A DNA stretch of 40,771 nucleotides, taken from Ignavibacteria bacterium (GTDB lineage Bacteria; Bacteroidota; Ignavibacteria; Tepidaquicellales; Tepidaquicellaceae). The notes below the pieces were generated by a model. The model was not told the DNA's origin. It saw only the letters and a list, made by a program, of their open reading frames with translations, and made no database searches. The stretch covers positions 1 to 40,771 of the forward strand of contig JADHVP010000018.1 of assembly GCA_016783945.1 (NCBI GenBank), given 5' to 3'. The position numbers and the translations under genes were made by a program. Below are positions 22,430-32,397 of the stretch, one piece after another; within the stretch, counting starts at the first letter, position 1, and each line of letters opens with the position of its first letter.

Positions 22430-25400
22430 TTACGAGGCTTTATCTTTAAATGTTGTTTCGACAATTGTTGTAACACCTGGTTCCTGCATTGTAACTCCGT
22501 ACAATTTATCAACAGTTTCCATAGTTCGTTCATTGTGTGTGATAAGAATGAACTGTGTGTTTTCCGAAAATCTCCTTATCATTTTATTGAATCTCGCAAG
22601 GTTTGCTACATCGAGAGGTGCATCGACTTCATCGAGTACACAGAATGGTGAGGGTTTTACAAGGTATATAGCAAACAGTAAAGCGATAGCAGTTAAAGTC
22701 TTTTCACCACCGGAAAGCAGTTCAATAGAGGTAGGTCTCTTTCCGCGTGGTTTAGCTGTTATCTCGATCTTCGATTCAAGAGGGTCTTCGATCAATTTAC
22801 CTTCCTCATCAACGTCATATACCAATCTTAAATTTGCTTCGTCACCTTCCTGGAAGAGCTGCTTAAAAATCATGCTGAAGTTTTGTTTTATCTCATCAAA
22901 AGTTTTAAAAAACCTTTCCCTTGCTTCTGTGTTTATCCTGTCAATTGTTTTTCTAATATCCTTTTCGGATTCATGCAGGTCTTTTCTTTGAACTATCATC
23001 TTGTTTAGCTCTTCTTTCTCATATTCGAAATCTTCCCAGATTACCTGTTGATAACCTCCACCGAGTTTCTTAAGCCTTTCGCTTAATCCTTCGATTCTTT
23101 TTTTAGCTCTCACTATATCGAGTTCTTTGCTCTCCTCTGTTACAAATTCTTTTTCTATCTCCTCTCTGAACTCATCTTTTAGTGGGATTTCTATTTCGTA
23201 TTTTTTAAATATGTAATCTTTGAGCTGTTCAGACTTGATTTCATTTTCTTTAATTTTTATTTGTGAATCAATTAATCTCTGCGATACTTCATCGAAGCGA
23301 GCTCGTCTATCTCTCTGGTCTAAATCAATTTCGTTTTGTATCTTCTTCTTTTCATCGAAGATGTCCTTTTGTGAGTTATATTCTTCGAGTATTTTTCCTT
23401 CTTCTTCTTTAAGTACGATAAGTTTATCATTGTTGTCTTTGACTTTTACCTTTAATTCTTCGAATGAATTATTTTCTCTTTCAATTTCATTTGTGTTCTT
23501 TTCAATCTGTTTGCTCTGATATTCAATTGATTTTTTTATTCTATCTAAGTTCTGTTCTTCATTTTTGAATTCGTTCTTTAATTTTGTCATTTCCAGGTTG
23601 AAGCTGTTATATTCACTAAGGTACTCAGAATACTTTTGTTCTATCTCATTGAACTCATCGGTTAAAAATCCTAATTCGCCATCAAGGTTCGAATGTTCAT
23701 GTTCATATTTGTTCACTTCAGTGATTAATCTGTCGATGGTGTCGTTTAGTATTTTGTTTTCACTTTGTATAGAATTATAAGAGTCGTCGTTGGCATCAAC
23801 CGTTTTATTAATTTCTTCGAGTTTAAAATCGATCTTTGAAATTTCGTTCGATACCCGATTGTATTCTCTTTCAATTTGATCAAAAGTATTTTTATAATGG
23901 TCAATATCTATCTCATCGAATTTTCTTTTTAGTTCTGAAACTTCATTCCTTTTTTCATTTAATACTGTTTCTAATTTTTCATTTTCAATTATGAGCCTAT
24001 CGATCTGTTTTTGTCTTCCTAATTTGATACTTTCTTCTTTAACTTTACTGCCTGCCCTGATAAAACTCTCGGTGACAATGTCTCCATCAAGCGTTATAAA
24101 TTTAAAGAAATTATCTTTGGACAATCTGTAAGCAGTGTTTAAGTCATCCACGATTATATATTCATCGAGAAGATATTTTAGCAACAAGAAATATTCTTGT
24201 TCACTGCATTTTACAACTTTATCTGCAAATCCATGAACGCCTTTTTCTCTTATAAACTCAGGCTCATGATCCAAAAATTCATTGATGAACAAATTACCGT
24301 AAGATAATTTCTCGTTTAGAATAAAAGTCACTTTGCCTTTCTCGTTTTTCGAAAGTAAATTAATTAACTTATCGAGTTCCCTGGAATTATCTAATATCAA
24401 ATAATTCGAAACCTCACCTAAGGCAGTTTCGATCGCGACCTTGTATTTATCATCGACTTCGATCGAGTCTATAACTGTTTGCACACTACTTTGTTGATTA
24501 TCCTTTAAAAGATACTTTACTCCTTCAGCGTAGTCTTCAAATGTAGTGAGTAGATTATTCAGATGGGAGACTTTGCTTTTCTTTTCCTGCAGCTCAATTG
24601 TTCTTTGAGTTATATCTTTATCAGACTCTGTTATATTTTCGAATAATTTGTCGTAAAGATTCTTATAATAATTCAGTTCACTCTCCGAACTTTTCAGTTT
24701 GTCATTAATTTCGTGAAGCTCCTTTTCAAGTTTATCCTTTTCACCTTCATTTATGTTTAATGTATTCAGATTTTGGCTGGTATTCGCAGTGATTTTTTCG
24801 AGCTGAGATAGATTGTTTTCTAAATTTATTTTATTTTCCTGATATTTACTTTTGCTTTCGTTTAAAATTTTATTCGTGCTCTTAAGTCTATTACCGAGTT
24901 CGATTATTTCATTTTTCTTTTCGTTTATTGTTTTGATTGTTTCATCGACATTTTTCTTCTTGTCAGTTAGTGAGTCTTCTGAAACAGATAAAGTATCGGT
25001 TAATACATTTATCTTGTCATTCAGCTCAGATTCTTTATCCTTATTTATCCTAATACTTTCTTTGAAGTCTTTGTTTTCGTTTTCTAATCTCAAAATATTT
25101 TGCTCTGTACTTTTTATCTTTTCATCAGCAACCAAATTATCACGTTCGTATTCATTTATTTTATCTTTTTTTTCTGTTAACCTTTCGTTTAGCTCATTAA
25201 TAATGAATTCATACTTTTGAATCTCTTCTCTCAATTTATCAGACTTCTCATCAAATTCTTTTATCTCATTATGCAGTTTTTCTTTTAATGAAATGTTCTC
25301 GTGTTCGTGATCTTTAATATTTTTTATTTCATCAAGGAGATTTTTATAATCTATATTACTTGCTACCAGCTCCAGTTTTTTTAATTCTTCAGAGACTTTT

Positions 25401-26047
25401 TTTGCTTCTTGATTCTTTTTAGCCTGTCTTTCTAAAGCATTGACGTTTCTTTGCTTTTCTCTAATGATATCGTTTACACGAGAGAGAGAATCTTTTACTG
25501 AATCAAGTCTCTTGTATGTAAGGTCTCTGTTATGTTTGTACGAAACAACACCGGCAGCTTCTTCGAAAAGTTTTCTTCTTTCATTCTTTACGTGTGAAAG
25601 TATGGTCTCAACCATTTTCAACTCGATTACCGAATATGCATCGGGTCCAATTCCTGTATCGATAAATAAATTCCTGATATCTTTCAATCTTACTTTTGTG
25701 CCATTTAAAAAATATTCTGTATCGCCGCTTCTGTAGAATCTTCTTGCAATTTCTACTTCACTATATTCCGTCGGTAGTATGTTTTTATTATTCTCTATCG
25801 TCAAAGAAACTTCTGCTACACCTAAAGGTTTTCTGTTTTTAGTCCCGCTGAATACAACGTCTTCACGTCTTTCACTTCTCAATACTCTGTCACCCTGTTC
25901 ACCGAGTACCCATCTGATTGCATCAACGATGTTCGATTTACCGGTGCCGTTTGGACCAACGATAGCTGAAATCTTATCACCGAATTCAATTTTCGTTTTT
26001 TCTGCGAATGATTTAAAACCGAATATTTCTATTTTTGATAAATACAT
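22430..26047 (-). CDS. smc: Chromosome partition protein SMC
   Basis: At 1205 residues it is near the usual ~1180. The N-terminal ATPase half has Walker A GPNGTGKSN (31-39) and FSGTKNRKPLGVAEVSLTI. Two long coiled-coil arms (about 170-500 and 680-1010) flank a hinge near 510-660 (GVKYLLKD, KYKVAIETALGEVSNYLILD). The C-terminal half has the signature LLSGGEKTLTAIALLFA and Walker B FCVLDEVDAPLD. SMC compacts and segregates chromosomes with ScpA/ScpB, which are not in this window. A plus-strand ORF across its 3' end is only a shadow. Confidence 0.97.
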   Translation of the reverse strand: MYLSKIEIFGFKSFAEKTKIEFGDKISAIVGPNGTGKSNIVDAIRWVLGEQGDRVLRSERREDVVFSGTKNRKPLGVAEVSLTIENNKNILPTEYSEVEIARRFYRSGDTEYFLNGTKVRLKDIRNLFIDTGIGPDAYSVIELKMVETILSHVKNERRKLFEEAAGVVSYKHNRDLTYKRLDSVKDSLSRVNDIIREKQRNVNALERQAKKNQEAKKVSEELKKLELVASNIDYKNLLDEIKNIKDHEHENISLKEKLHNEIKEFDEKSDKLREEIQKYEFIINELNERLTEKKDKINEYERDNLVADEKIKSTEQNILRLENENKDFKESIRINKDKESELNDKINVLTDTLSVSEDSLTDKKKNVDETIKTINEKKNEIIELGNRLKSTNKILNESKSKYQENKINLENNLSQLEKITANTSQNLNTLNINEGEKDKLEKELHEINDKLKSSESELNYYKNLYDKLFENITESDKDITQRTIELQEKKSKVSHLNNLLTTFEDYAEGVKYLLKDNQQSSVQTVIDSIEVDDKYKVAIETALGEVSNYLILDNSRELDKLINLLSKNEKGKVTFILNEKLSYGNLFINEFLDHEPEFIREKGVHGFADKVVKCSEQEYFLLLKYLLDEYIIVDDLNTAYRLSKDNFFKFITLDGDIVTESFIRAGSKVKEESIKLGRQKQIDRLIIENEKLETVLNEKRNEVSELKRKFDEIDIDHYKNTFDQIEREYNRVSNEISKIDFKLEEINKTVDANDDSYNSIQSENKILNDTIDRLITEVNKYEHEHSNLDGELGFLTDEFNEIEQKYSEYLSEYNSFNLEMTKLKNEFKNEEQNLDRIKKSIEYQSKQIEKNTNEIERENNSFEELKVKVKDNNDKLIVLKEEEGKILEEYNSQKDIFDEKKKIQNEIDLDQRDRRARFDEVSQRLIDSQIKIKENEIKSEQLKDYIFKKYEIEIPLKDEFREEIEKEFVTEESKELDIVRAKKRIEGLSERLKKLGGGYQQVIWEDFEYEKEELNKMIVQRKDLHESEKDIRKTIDRINTEARERFFKTFDEIKQNFSMIFKQLFQEGDEANLRLVYDVDEEGKLIEDPLESKIEITAKPRGKRPTSIELLSGGEKTLTAIALLFAIYLVKPSPFCVLDEVDAPLDVANLARFNKMIRRFSENTQFILITHNERTMETVDKLYGVTMQEPGVTTIVETTFKDKAS

Positions 26048-26083
26048 TTAAAGTGTAACTGTTTCTATAACTTTTTTTTACAA

Positions 26084-28681
26084 TCAATAATAACTTAAGA
26101 TTAAATCTAATATGCTAATAGTTGACCTGAAAAAATAAAAATATGAAAATATCCCTCCGTATAAAAATACAATAATCAAAGTTCCATACGCATACGCTTT
26201 GAATCTTGTTAGCTCAAATAAAATTCTCGATCCCGATAATAATCTTAATATGTGCAGTGAATAAGCTAATGCAAATATAATAAAAGAAAAAGTGATATAA
26301 TCTGTATTCATTGAAGCAAGTTTGAAAATTACTGTTCCCATTGGTAAACAAACAAGCAAAGGTAAAGACGTCCAGACAGAAATTGTATAAATGTTCTTAA
26401 AATATGATGCTCCTCTTCTAAAAAGAGAAATGAAATATAGTACAGACGAACTTAATAATTGTATTACGAAAAATATAATCGATAATAGAATAATAGATTT
26501 GTACGGTTCGTTGATATAGTCAGATACAATAATTTTTATGTAATCCGAATGGAATGTGTTTGCTAAGAACATGTCGAAGAAATTATTGTCCCTGTAAAAA
26601 TAAAACAATGCGGACAAATAAAGTGCTAAACCGAATGATATAAAAATACTCAAAATAATATTTTGATAAACCGATATCAGCATTTGCTCCTGTGCATACT
26701 GGAAGAAATAATTAGGTCTGATGATACATTTCCATAAGTTGTCTTTAAATTTTTTCACGTTACTCGAGATGATAATAAATATTACTAATACTATTATTCC
26801 GCTAACGACAAAAATATATGAATCATTAGCGCCGTGTGTGCCTTCCGATATTTTTGATATTTCCTGGTCGTTTAAAACTCTCTTTAAAAATCCTGCTGAT
26901 TTTTTCGGAACTCCGTATATATCATATATACCGTCTGTTTTTAAAAACCGATTAGCGTTCTGAGGATAATTTACAGGACGCTCCGTTACCCAATCAGAAT
27001 ACGAGGAAACGAAATTACCAAAAAATGATTTACTTAAGATTTTATAATTATCGACTAAAAATTTTGTTTGTGCTTCAATCGAATGAATGTTACTGAAACC
27101 ATTACTGATTTCATTTGTTATGTTTATTCCATAAGAAGAAATAAACAACAATTGTTTTCCACTTTTATTTAATTTTATACTATTCTTTAGTTCATTAATT
27201 TCAGTCTTAATTTTTTCAGAACTGTTAGTGTAGAAATTAATTCCTTTCAAGTCAACATATTCGAAGCAGATGTCGTGATTAATATTTCTTGTTGTGTAAT
27301 AAATAGGTCTTTGATCAATTTCACCTACAATTAGCTTTGTGCTCTTTACATAGTTTACTCCCTCGTCACCTGTAACATCAAAATTATTCCCGATTCCCCA
27401 GGCTATAATTGAAACAGAGTTCTTGTCACGGTTAATAATACTTTCTAAATAATCGTAAGCCTTTTGTGTATATTCGGTATCTTTTAAAATTCTTTCCGGA
27501 ACTTCATTGAATGGAATCTCCTGTAACAAAAACAAACCTATTCTATTGCAGATATTTATTATATAAGGATGAGCAGACCTCCCCGGAACCCGCACACAAT
27601 TGAAACCAAGTTCTTTTATGTTCAAAAGGTCTCTTTCAGTATCGCCGTAGTTCAATGCTGAAGCATAACGCGGTGTATACTCGAAATAATCTATGCCCTT
27701 CAGCATCGATGGGAAACCATTAACGGTTATGTGGTCTTTATCGAATTTTACATCGCATATTCCAAACTCACTTATGCTTTCGTCAACAATATTTTCATTT
27801 TGAGAAACAATAGTTTTGACGATATACAGTTGCGGATTCTCCGGTGACCAGTACAATGGATTTTTCAAAACAAATTTGTTTGCAATCTGCTTTGTATTGA
27901 AATTATCTATAGAGAATGTTACCGCATTGCTTTCAAGGACAGTCTCACCTGTAGCTTTGTTTACCAGAATCGTTTTTAGCGAGAAATCTTTATTCTCATT
28001 GTTTAAGAGACTCTCTATGTTACCGGAGTTTATAGTGCAATTATTCGTTACGGTAACAGAAAATTTATTATCAATAGTGTAGTCTAATTTATTTTCGAAA
28101 ACATATATTTTCGGAACAGCTAAAATATAAATGTCTTTATTGATGCCGCCGTAATTCTTCGAGAAGTTTATCTGGTTTGATAGGGGAATAGTATTCCTAT
28201 GGTCAAGCTCGCTGGATACATCGATTATTATCTCATTATTATCTCTTAAAATGTTTTCGTCAATCGGTATTTTGATTGATGAAAAGCCGCCTTCATGTTC
28301 TGTAATGAAGGTGTTATTGATTTTTATTTTTGCTTCATAATTTATTCCTTCTGCAAACAAAACGAAATTATAATTCCGTAGCATTTCATCCGGAATAGAG
28401 AAGCTCTTTTTGAAAATAACCCAGCCCCTATAATCATAAGCAATTGGTATGATGTATTCAGAAAAATATTTCCCCTCGTCGAAAGAAAGCATCCACTTTC
28501 CGTTCAGGTCGATAATATTTCTTGTATCACTTTTGTATGAAAGACCTGCATTCAGTATCTCGTCAGTAGTTTGTCTCTCGTATACTTTTATTTGAGATAG
28601 TAGTGCGGGTGAGAAAAGGAGTATAAATAAATACGAAAATAATATCTTCGAATAGATTTTCTTCTTAAATACAGGAATCAA
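26084..28681 (-). CDS. Membrane-anchored GH2-like protein lacking both catalytic glutamates
   Basis: This 865-residue protein has a signal peptide (about 8-30) and a GH2 layout: jelly-roll sugar-binding domain (60-190, WMLSFDEG, GWVIFKKSF), immunoglobulin-like domain (190-305) and TIM barrel (310-600, LNIKELGFNCVRVPGRSAHP, ISSYGI). The acid/base motif, normally S-L-G-N-E, reads GIGNN (Asn433 at the Glu position). The nucleophile strand, normally S-E-Y-G, reads SSYG (Ser516). From about 620 onward there are several membrane helices. Hydrolysis is therefore unlikely. Glycan binding or sensing at the envelope is inferred. It ends 36 bases upstream of the smc start; shared transcription with smc is possible. 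Confidence 0.85.
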   Translation of the reverse strand: MIPVFKKKIYSKILFSYLFILLFSPALLSQIKVYERQTTDEILNAGLSYKSDTRNIIDLNGKWMLSFDEGKYFSEYIIPIAYDYRGWVIFKKSFSIPDEMLRNYNFVLFAEGINYEAKIKINNTFITEHEGGFSSIKIPIDENILRDNNEIIIDVSSELDHRNTIPLSNQINFSKNYGGINKDIYILAVPKIYVFENKLDYTIDNKFSVTVTNNCTINSGNIESLLNNENKDFSLKTILVNKATGETVLESNAVTFSIDNFNTKQIANKFVLKNPLYWSPENPQLYIVKTIVSQNENIVDESISEFGICDVKFDKDHITVNGFPSMLKGIDYFEYTPRYASALNYGDTERDLLNIKELGFNCVRVPGRSAHPYIINICNRIGLFLLQEIPFNEVPERILKDTEYTQKAYDYLESIINRDKNSVSIIAWGIGNNFDVTGDEGVNYVKSTKLIVGEIDQRPIYYTTRNINHDICFEYVDLKGINFYTNSSEKIKTEINELKNSIKLNKSGKQLLFISSYGINITNEISNGFSNIHSIEAQTKFLVDNYKILSKSFFGNFVSSYSDWVTERPVNYPQNANRFLKTDGIYDIYGVPKKSAGFLKRVLNDQEISKISEGTHGANDSYIFVVSGIIVLVIFIIISSNVKKFKDNLWKCIIRPNYFFQYAQEQMLISVYQNIILSIFISFGLALYLSALFYFYRDNNFFDMFLANTFHSDYIKIIVSDYINEPYKSIILLSIIFFVIQLLSSSVLYFISLFRRGASYFKNIYTISVWTSLPLLVCLPMGTVIFKLASMNTDYITFSFIIFALAYSLHILRLLSGSRILFELTRFKAYAYGTLIIVFLYGGIFSYFYFFRSTISILDLILSYY

Positions 28682-28784
28682 ATTTTATATAATTTAATCA
28701 AAATTTCACAAATATAAGGAAATTGAGAGGGAAATTAAACGGTAGAATTAATAGCAGGGGATTGTATCAGATGACTGGAAAAAA

Positions 28785-29162
28785 TTATGTATTGTTAGTC
28801 TTCGTTGTTGGAAATGAGAGGATTACGATAAATCCTACGATTCCTATTATTAGTATTATTATCCTTGTGTAAAGTTCATCAACGAATACAAATATAGATA
28901 AAGTGAGCATTGTAACCATTGATAATATAGATATGACTTTATTTTTCAATGAAATGGATCTGCTCTCTCTAAAGTCTCTGATAATCTTACCAAAGACTTT
29001 ATGGTTTAACAGCCAGCGATACATACTCCTTGAACTGCGTACATAAAAAGCTGCGGATAGCAAAAGAAAGGGAGTCGTTGGAAGCCCGGGTACGAACACA
29101 CCGATTACTCCTAATCCTAAAAAAAGTGAACCTAACGTGACAAACAAATATTTAAGAAACAT
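28785..29162 (-). CDS. DUF454 (YbaN-like) inner-membrane protein
   Basis: The 125-residue protein has two hydrophobic N-terminal segments containing the signature LGSLFLGLGVIGVFVPGLPTTPFLLLSAAFYVRSS, then WLLNHKVFGKIIRDF and two further hydrophobic segments. This is the full YbaN/DUF454 pattern. Function of the family is unknown. It appears monocistronic, with about 100 bases to the next gene downstream and about 170 upstream. Confidence 0.9.
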   Translation of the reverse strand: MFLKYLFVTLGSLFLGLGVIGVFVPGLPTTPFLLLSAAFYVRSSRSMYRWLLNHKVFGKIIRDFRESRSISLKNKVISILSMVTMLTLSIFVFVDELYTRIIILIIGIVGFIVILSFPTTKTNNT

Positions 29163-29333
29163 AATCTATTGTAGTGCTTTCAAAGAAATACAAATATACA
29201 AAATGCTTTAATTTATTAATATGCTATTTGGGAAGTTAGACTAGCCCAAAAGAATTGCATTACGTTGTAATTAATATATCATTTGTTTGTGCTTCCCCAG
29301 CTTTGACTGGTTATCACCAACAGCGGGAGGAAG

Positions 29334-30398
29334 TCATTTCCCGGTTACATTTTTCTTTTTTGATTCTCCATACAAGTAACCAAAGACATATCCAATGAGT
29401 GAACCGATTAATGTAATAAAAATTATCTCAACAATTTGATTTAATAATATGAGAGAGAATATCAATCCTACGATAAAACCGAATAAAGTGAAAATAAATG
29501 TATTGGCTTTTACTGTTTTAAGATTCTCTTTTTCAATTTGTTTTTGTTCCTTTGATGATAATTCTTCCTTTTCGTTAAGTCCTTCCATTATATCAGCTTG
29601 CTCTTCTTCTAATTTAGCATGTTCTTTTTCTGCTTCAATTTCATCTTGCGTAATTTTTTTTCTCATAGCTCCGGGTAAATATCCTTTTGATGCCCAATAC
29701 GCTACAGCCGCAAATAAAAAAAGTTCTATAATCCATATGATAATTATAAAAATACCAAATAATAGGTTGTTTTCCGATTCTTCGTATGAAGTAAGACCTA
29801 CTATAGTTCCAATAGCTATTATTATGGAATATAGTATACCTAAGATGATTGATGCACTGAAAAAAGCTATAATATACCAGATAACAAAAAAAGCAAATCT
29901 TCTTATTGCGGATGGGTATTTGTATTGTTTCTCGATCTGTCCTTCTTCTTTTTGTTCTATGGCAACTTCGGGATGTTTTATTAGTTTTCGTTTCGATATG
30001 ACAACAATTGTTTTAGCACTGTAATCATGAATACCCTGACGATTGCTGCTAAAGAGCATGTATACCAATGAATACAATCCCAATAATATTTTTACAATAT
30101 AACGTACGATAGACAGATGAAAAGGACATAGTGTCCCGTTTTCCTTCCGAATAACTCTGATGCCCATTAAATACTGTCCAATCGTACAACCAGCGGACGA
30201 TATTAAAAGTGGTTCAAATAAAAGTGACATACCAAACATAGCGAACGCTGTTAATACCGAGTGCTTTGGAAAGTATAATCCTAAAACTTGAAGGAGAGCC
30301 ATTAGCAATAATGATACAATGAGAGAATCAATTGCGACTGCTTTAATTCTCATGGGGAGTGTTGCATACACTCTTTCCTGTTCCGTATCCGATGTCAT
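29334..30398 (-). CDS. RDD family membrane protein with acidic linker and extra TM pair
   Basis: The 354-residue protein begins with an RDD domain: LPMRIKAVAIDSLIVSLLLM, GCTIGQYLMGIRVIRKENGTLCPFHLSIVRYIVKI, NRQGIHDYSAKTIVV. A second membrane unit (about 160-240) follows, then a Glu/Lys-rich soluble linker (about 245-300) and a final pair of TM helices (VKANTFIFTLFGFIVGLIFSLIL and a glycine-rich partner). Some RDD proteins are ion antiporters or accessory membrane proteins; the role here is unknown. It is much longer than a minimal RDD protein. Confidence 0.8.
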   Translation of the reverse strand: MTSDTEQERVYATLPMRIKAVAIDSLIVSLLLMALLQVLGLYFPKHSVLTAFAMFGMSLLFEPLLISSAGCTIGQYLMGIRVIRKENGTLCPFHLSIVRYIVKILLGLYSLVYMLFSSNRQGIHDYSAKTIVVISKRKLIKHPEVAIEQKEEGQIEKQYKYPSAIRRFAFFVIWYIIAFFSASIILGILYSIIIAIGTIVGLTSYEESENNLLFGIFIIIIWIIELFLFAAVAYWASKGYLPGAMRKKITQDEIEAEKEHAKLEEEQADIMEGLNEKEELSSKEQKQIEKENLKTVKANTFIFTLFGFIVGLIFSLILLNQIVEIIFITLIGSLIGYVFGYLYGESKKKNVTGK

Positions 30399-30437
30399 GA
30401 TAATTTTCGCATTTCTTAAAATCGGAAAAAGTAAAGC

Positions 30438-31055
30438 TTATTCTTCGAAGTCCAAATTTGTTGGCTTTGGTAACTCAAATGTTGAGGGTGTTGATGTTAA
30501 TGGTATGTTATTGTCAACAACCTCGATCGTTATATCGTCAAACCATGCCTTTCCAGTTCCGTTTAAGAAAAATCCAAAATTCAGAGAATAACTATCCTCT
30601 GGTACGTCCAATACTATTTCACATTTTGTCCAGTCTTCCGTTCCTTTTATAGGTCTATCATTCATGTTGTCGAAACTTAATTGTTTATTATCTTTACTAT
30701 CGATTCTTAACCACATTACAGCCCATTCGGCGTTCTCGGTCTTTATGTAACCGGTCATTTTAATTCTTTCGCCTAAGTAATCTTTTGCATCGCAGGTTTG
30801 CATTAAATTACCAAAGCCTTGGATCTTATCTTCTATGGATTCTATGTATGCAGACTTTTGACCGCTTTTAAATACGGTATTATCGATTCCCACTTTGTAA
30901 CTTTCCGGTTTGCTCCCTGCTCTGAACCAGCCCTTTGGAATATCATCCGATAAGCTGAATCCGGACAATATGATTGATACTATGCTTAGTATCAAAATTG
31001 TTTTTGTCTTTTTCATGGCTAATTGTTTTGGGTTTGAAAAATTATTTATTTTCAT
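30438..31055 (-). CDS. Secreted beta-sandwich-like protein (carbohydrate-binding-like)
   Basis: The 205-residue frame starts at 31055, overlapping the GNAT stop by four bases. An internal ATG at 31016 gives a cleaner signal peptide (KKTKTILILSIVSIILSGFSLSDD). The mature part reads PKGWFRAGSKPESYKVGID, SAYIESIEDKIQGFGNLMQ, AEWAVMWLRIDSKDNKQLSFDNMNDRP, then IKGTEDWTKCEIVLDVPEDSY and GTGKAWFDDITIEVV. This resembles a beta-sandwich domain found in secreted and AraC-linked proteins, often treated as ligand- or carbohydrate-binding. Ligand unknown. The acidic tail ends PTNLDFEE. Confidence 0.65.
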   Translation of the reverse strand: MKINNFSNPKQLAMKKTKTILILSIVSIILSGFSLSDDIPKGWFRAGSKPESYKVGIDNTVFKSGQKSAYIESIEDKIQGFGNLMQTCDAKDYLGERIKMTGYIKTENAEWAVMWLRIDSKDNKQLSFDNMNDRPIKGTEDWTKCEIVLDVPEDSYSLNFGFFLNGTGKAWFDDITIEVVDNNIPLTSTPSTFELPKPTNLDFEE

Positions 31056-31555
31056 AGTTTCTTAAGAAAACATATATGTTCTAACAATATATTCTGTTTT
31101 AAAATAGTATATTTTAATTTCTGATTCAGTTTAATAACAGGTGTATTTTCTTTTTCTGTGCGAGTGAAGATAAGGTTCACCCACATTTCTGACATATAAG
31201 ATTCGAGTGCTTGCTTTAATTTAGATGCGATTGCTTTGCGGCGATAACTTGGTTCAATCCATAAATTATAAATTTCACAGAATGTGGTGTAATCAGGTGC
31301 GATACCTTCAAGTAGTTTATTATAAACCGCCTGCATCCATACACCATTATCCGGTGTTGATGCAGGTTGTTTCATTAAGACCCGACCGATTGTAAAACCT
31401 ATAATTTGTTTTTCATTCTCACAGATGAGTGTCAGGTTGCTTTCATCTAGCACAATGCTTTTAACAAAACCACTTTAAGGTTCGCCTTCGGGAAAACAAA
31501 TGCCAATAAGAAAAGGTATATCGTTGATGGTCGCCTTTCTGATTAAGTAATCCAT
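31052..31555 (-). pseudogene. GNAT N-acetyltransferase interrupted by an in-frame TAA
   Basis: From the ATG at 31555 the frame reads MDYLIRKATINDIPFLIGIC, the classic GNAT N-terminus, then hits TAA at 31477-31475. It continues in the same frame as SGFVKSIVLDESNLTLICENEKQIIGFTIGRVL and LWIEPSYRRKAIASKLKQALE, which holds the acetyl-CoA loop. Without the stop the protein would be about 167 residues, normal for the family. A GTG at 31453 could give a 133-residue product lacking the first strand and helix, unlikely to fold. It is either a recent nonsense mutation or a base error. Confidence 0.75.
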
Positions 31556-31627
31556 GTATTGTGTAAAATTATATCCGACAGCCTGCTCCGTTTTATTGGA
31601 GGAGGAACTTTTAACAGATACAGTAAT

Positions 31628-32197
31628 TTAGTGCCGCCTACTTCCTAGTTCAAGAACCTTGTAGGTTGTGAATGATCCGGGAATTGGTTCACCATCATAG
31701 TAGAATAAGGCGATTTTCCGGGCCGTAAATTTCAGATTTATCTTATTGCTGCTTAGTTCCTTGTAATAATTCCTGAACACATCAACAACTTCTACCTTGC
31801 CTACCTCGATGGTCAAATGAAAATGATACCGATCTCCATCATGAGGTGACGAGGTGTTCTCGAATAAATCGGCAAGTTCGATGTTGATGCGATTGTGTAG
31901 CTTTCTCAGTGTGTTTGTTTCCCTGACATTGAGCCCAAGAATCCCATATCCGCTCCATTGTGTGTGATAAAATCGGTCAAGCTCAACCACGAATGGTTCG
32001 ATTTCCTCCGCAAGCTTGTTAAAATATTGCTCGAGTCTATCCATACTGATGAAGAGGAATGGTTGCTTCAGACTAACATGAGCAGGCAAGAGAGAGGTTA
32101 TAAAGCTTATTCCGTACTTTCTATTGAGTTCAAGGACTATCCTTCTTACGAAGTTCTGTGTCCCATAATCAGTTAAAAGTGCTATCGCTGCTTTCAT
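31628..32197 (-). CDS. 2H phosphoesterase (2'-5' RNA ligase family)
   Basis: The 189-residue protein has the two H-x-(S/T)-x motifs of the 2H superfamily: AHVSLKQPF near residue 40 and YHFHLTIEVG near residue 128. A characteristic SGYGILGLNV strand lies between them. Members open cyclic phosphates or ligate RNA with 2'-5' bonds; many are of unknown physiological role. It is the first gene of a probable three-gene unit with the broken GNAT and the secreted beta-sandwich gene. Confidence 0.83.
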   Translation of the reverse strand: MKAAIALLTDYGTQNFVRRIVLELNRKYGISFITSLLPAHVSLKQPFLFISMDRLEQYFNKLAEEIEPFVVELDRFYHTQWSGYGILGLNVRETNTLRKLHNRINIELADLFENTSSPHDGDRYHFHLTIEVGKVEVVDVFRNYYKELSSNKINLKFTARKIALFYYDGEPIPGSFTTYKVLELGSRRH

Positions 32198-32225
32198 TAT
32201 TATATGTTTTTTATATTATATGTTG

Positions 32226-32267
32226 CGTCAGGTCTTCCCCGAAGGAGTGCTACGTATTGACCTGACG
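32226..32267. other. 9-bp stem-loop in the leader of the 2H phosphoesterase gene
   Basis: CGTCAGGTC (32226-32234) pairs perfectly with GACCTGACG (32259-32267) across a 24-base loop. It lies about 30 bases upstream of the ATG at 32197. There is no T-tract, so it is not a clear terminator; function unknown. Confidence 0.6.
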
Positions 32268-32397
32268 TTTGTCAGTTGAAGTACATCTGATACGACACTC
32301 CAATATAACCATCCTCCCCAACAATCTCCCCTCAAAATTTCCCCCCGCCCTGTAAACCTCCAGGTTAAAAACTTTTACCTGACCTCAGTTACGGGGC

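Noticed and set aside
22422-26051. Plus-strand ORFs across the smc coding region
   Set aside because: They run antisense to a clearly conserved gene, have no ribosome sites and encode low-complexity Ser/Phe/Leu-rich peptides typical of shadow frames.
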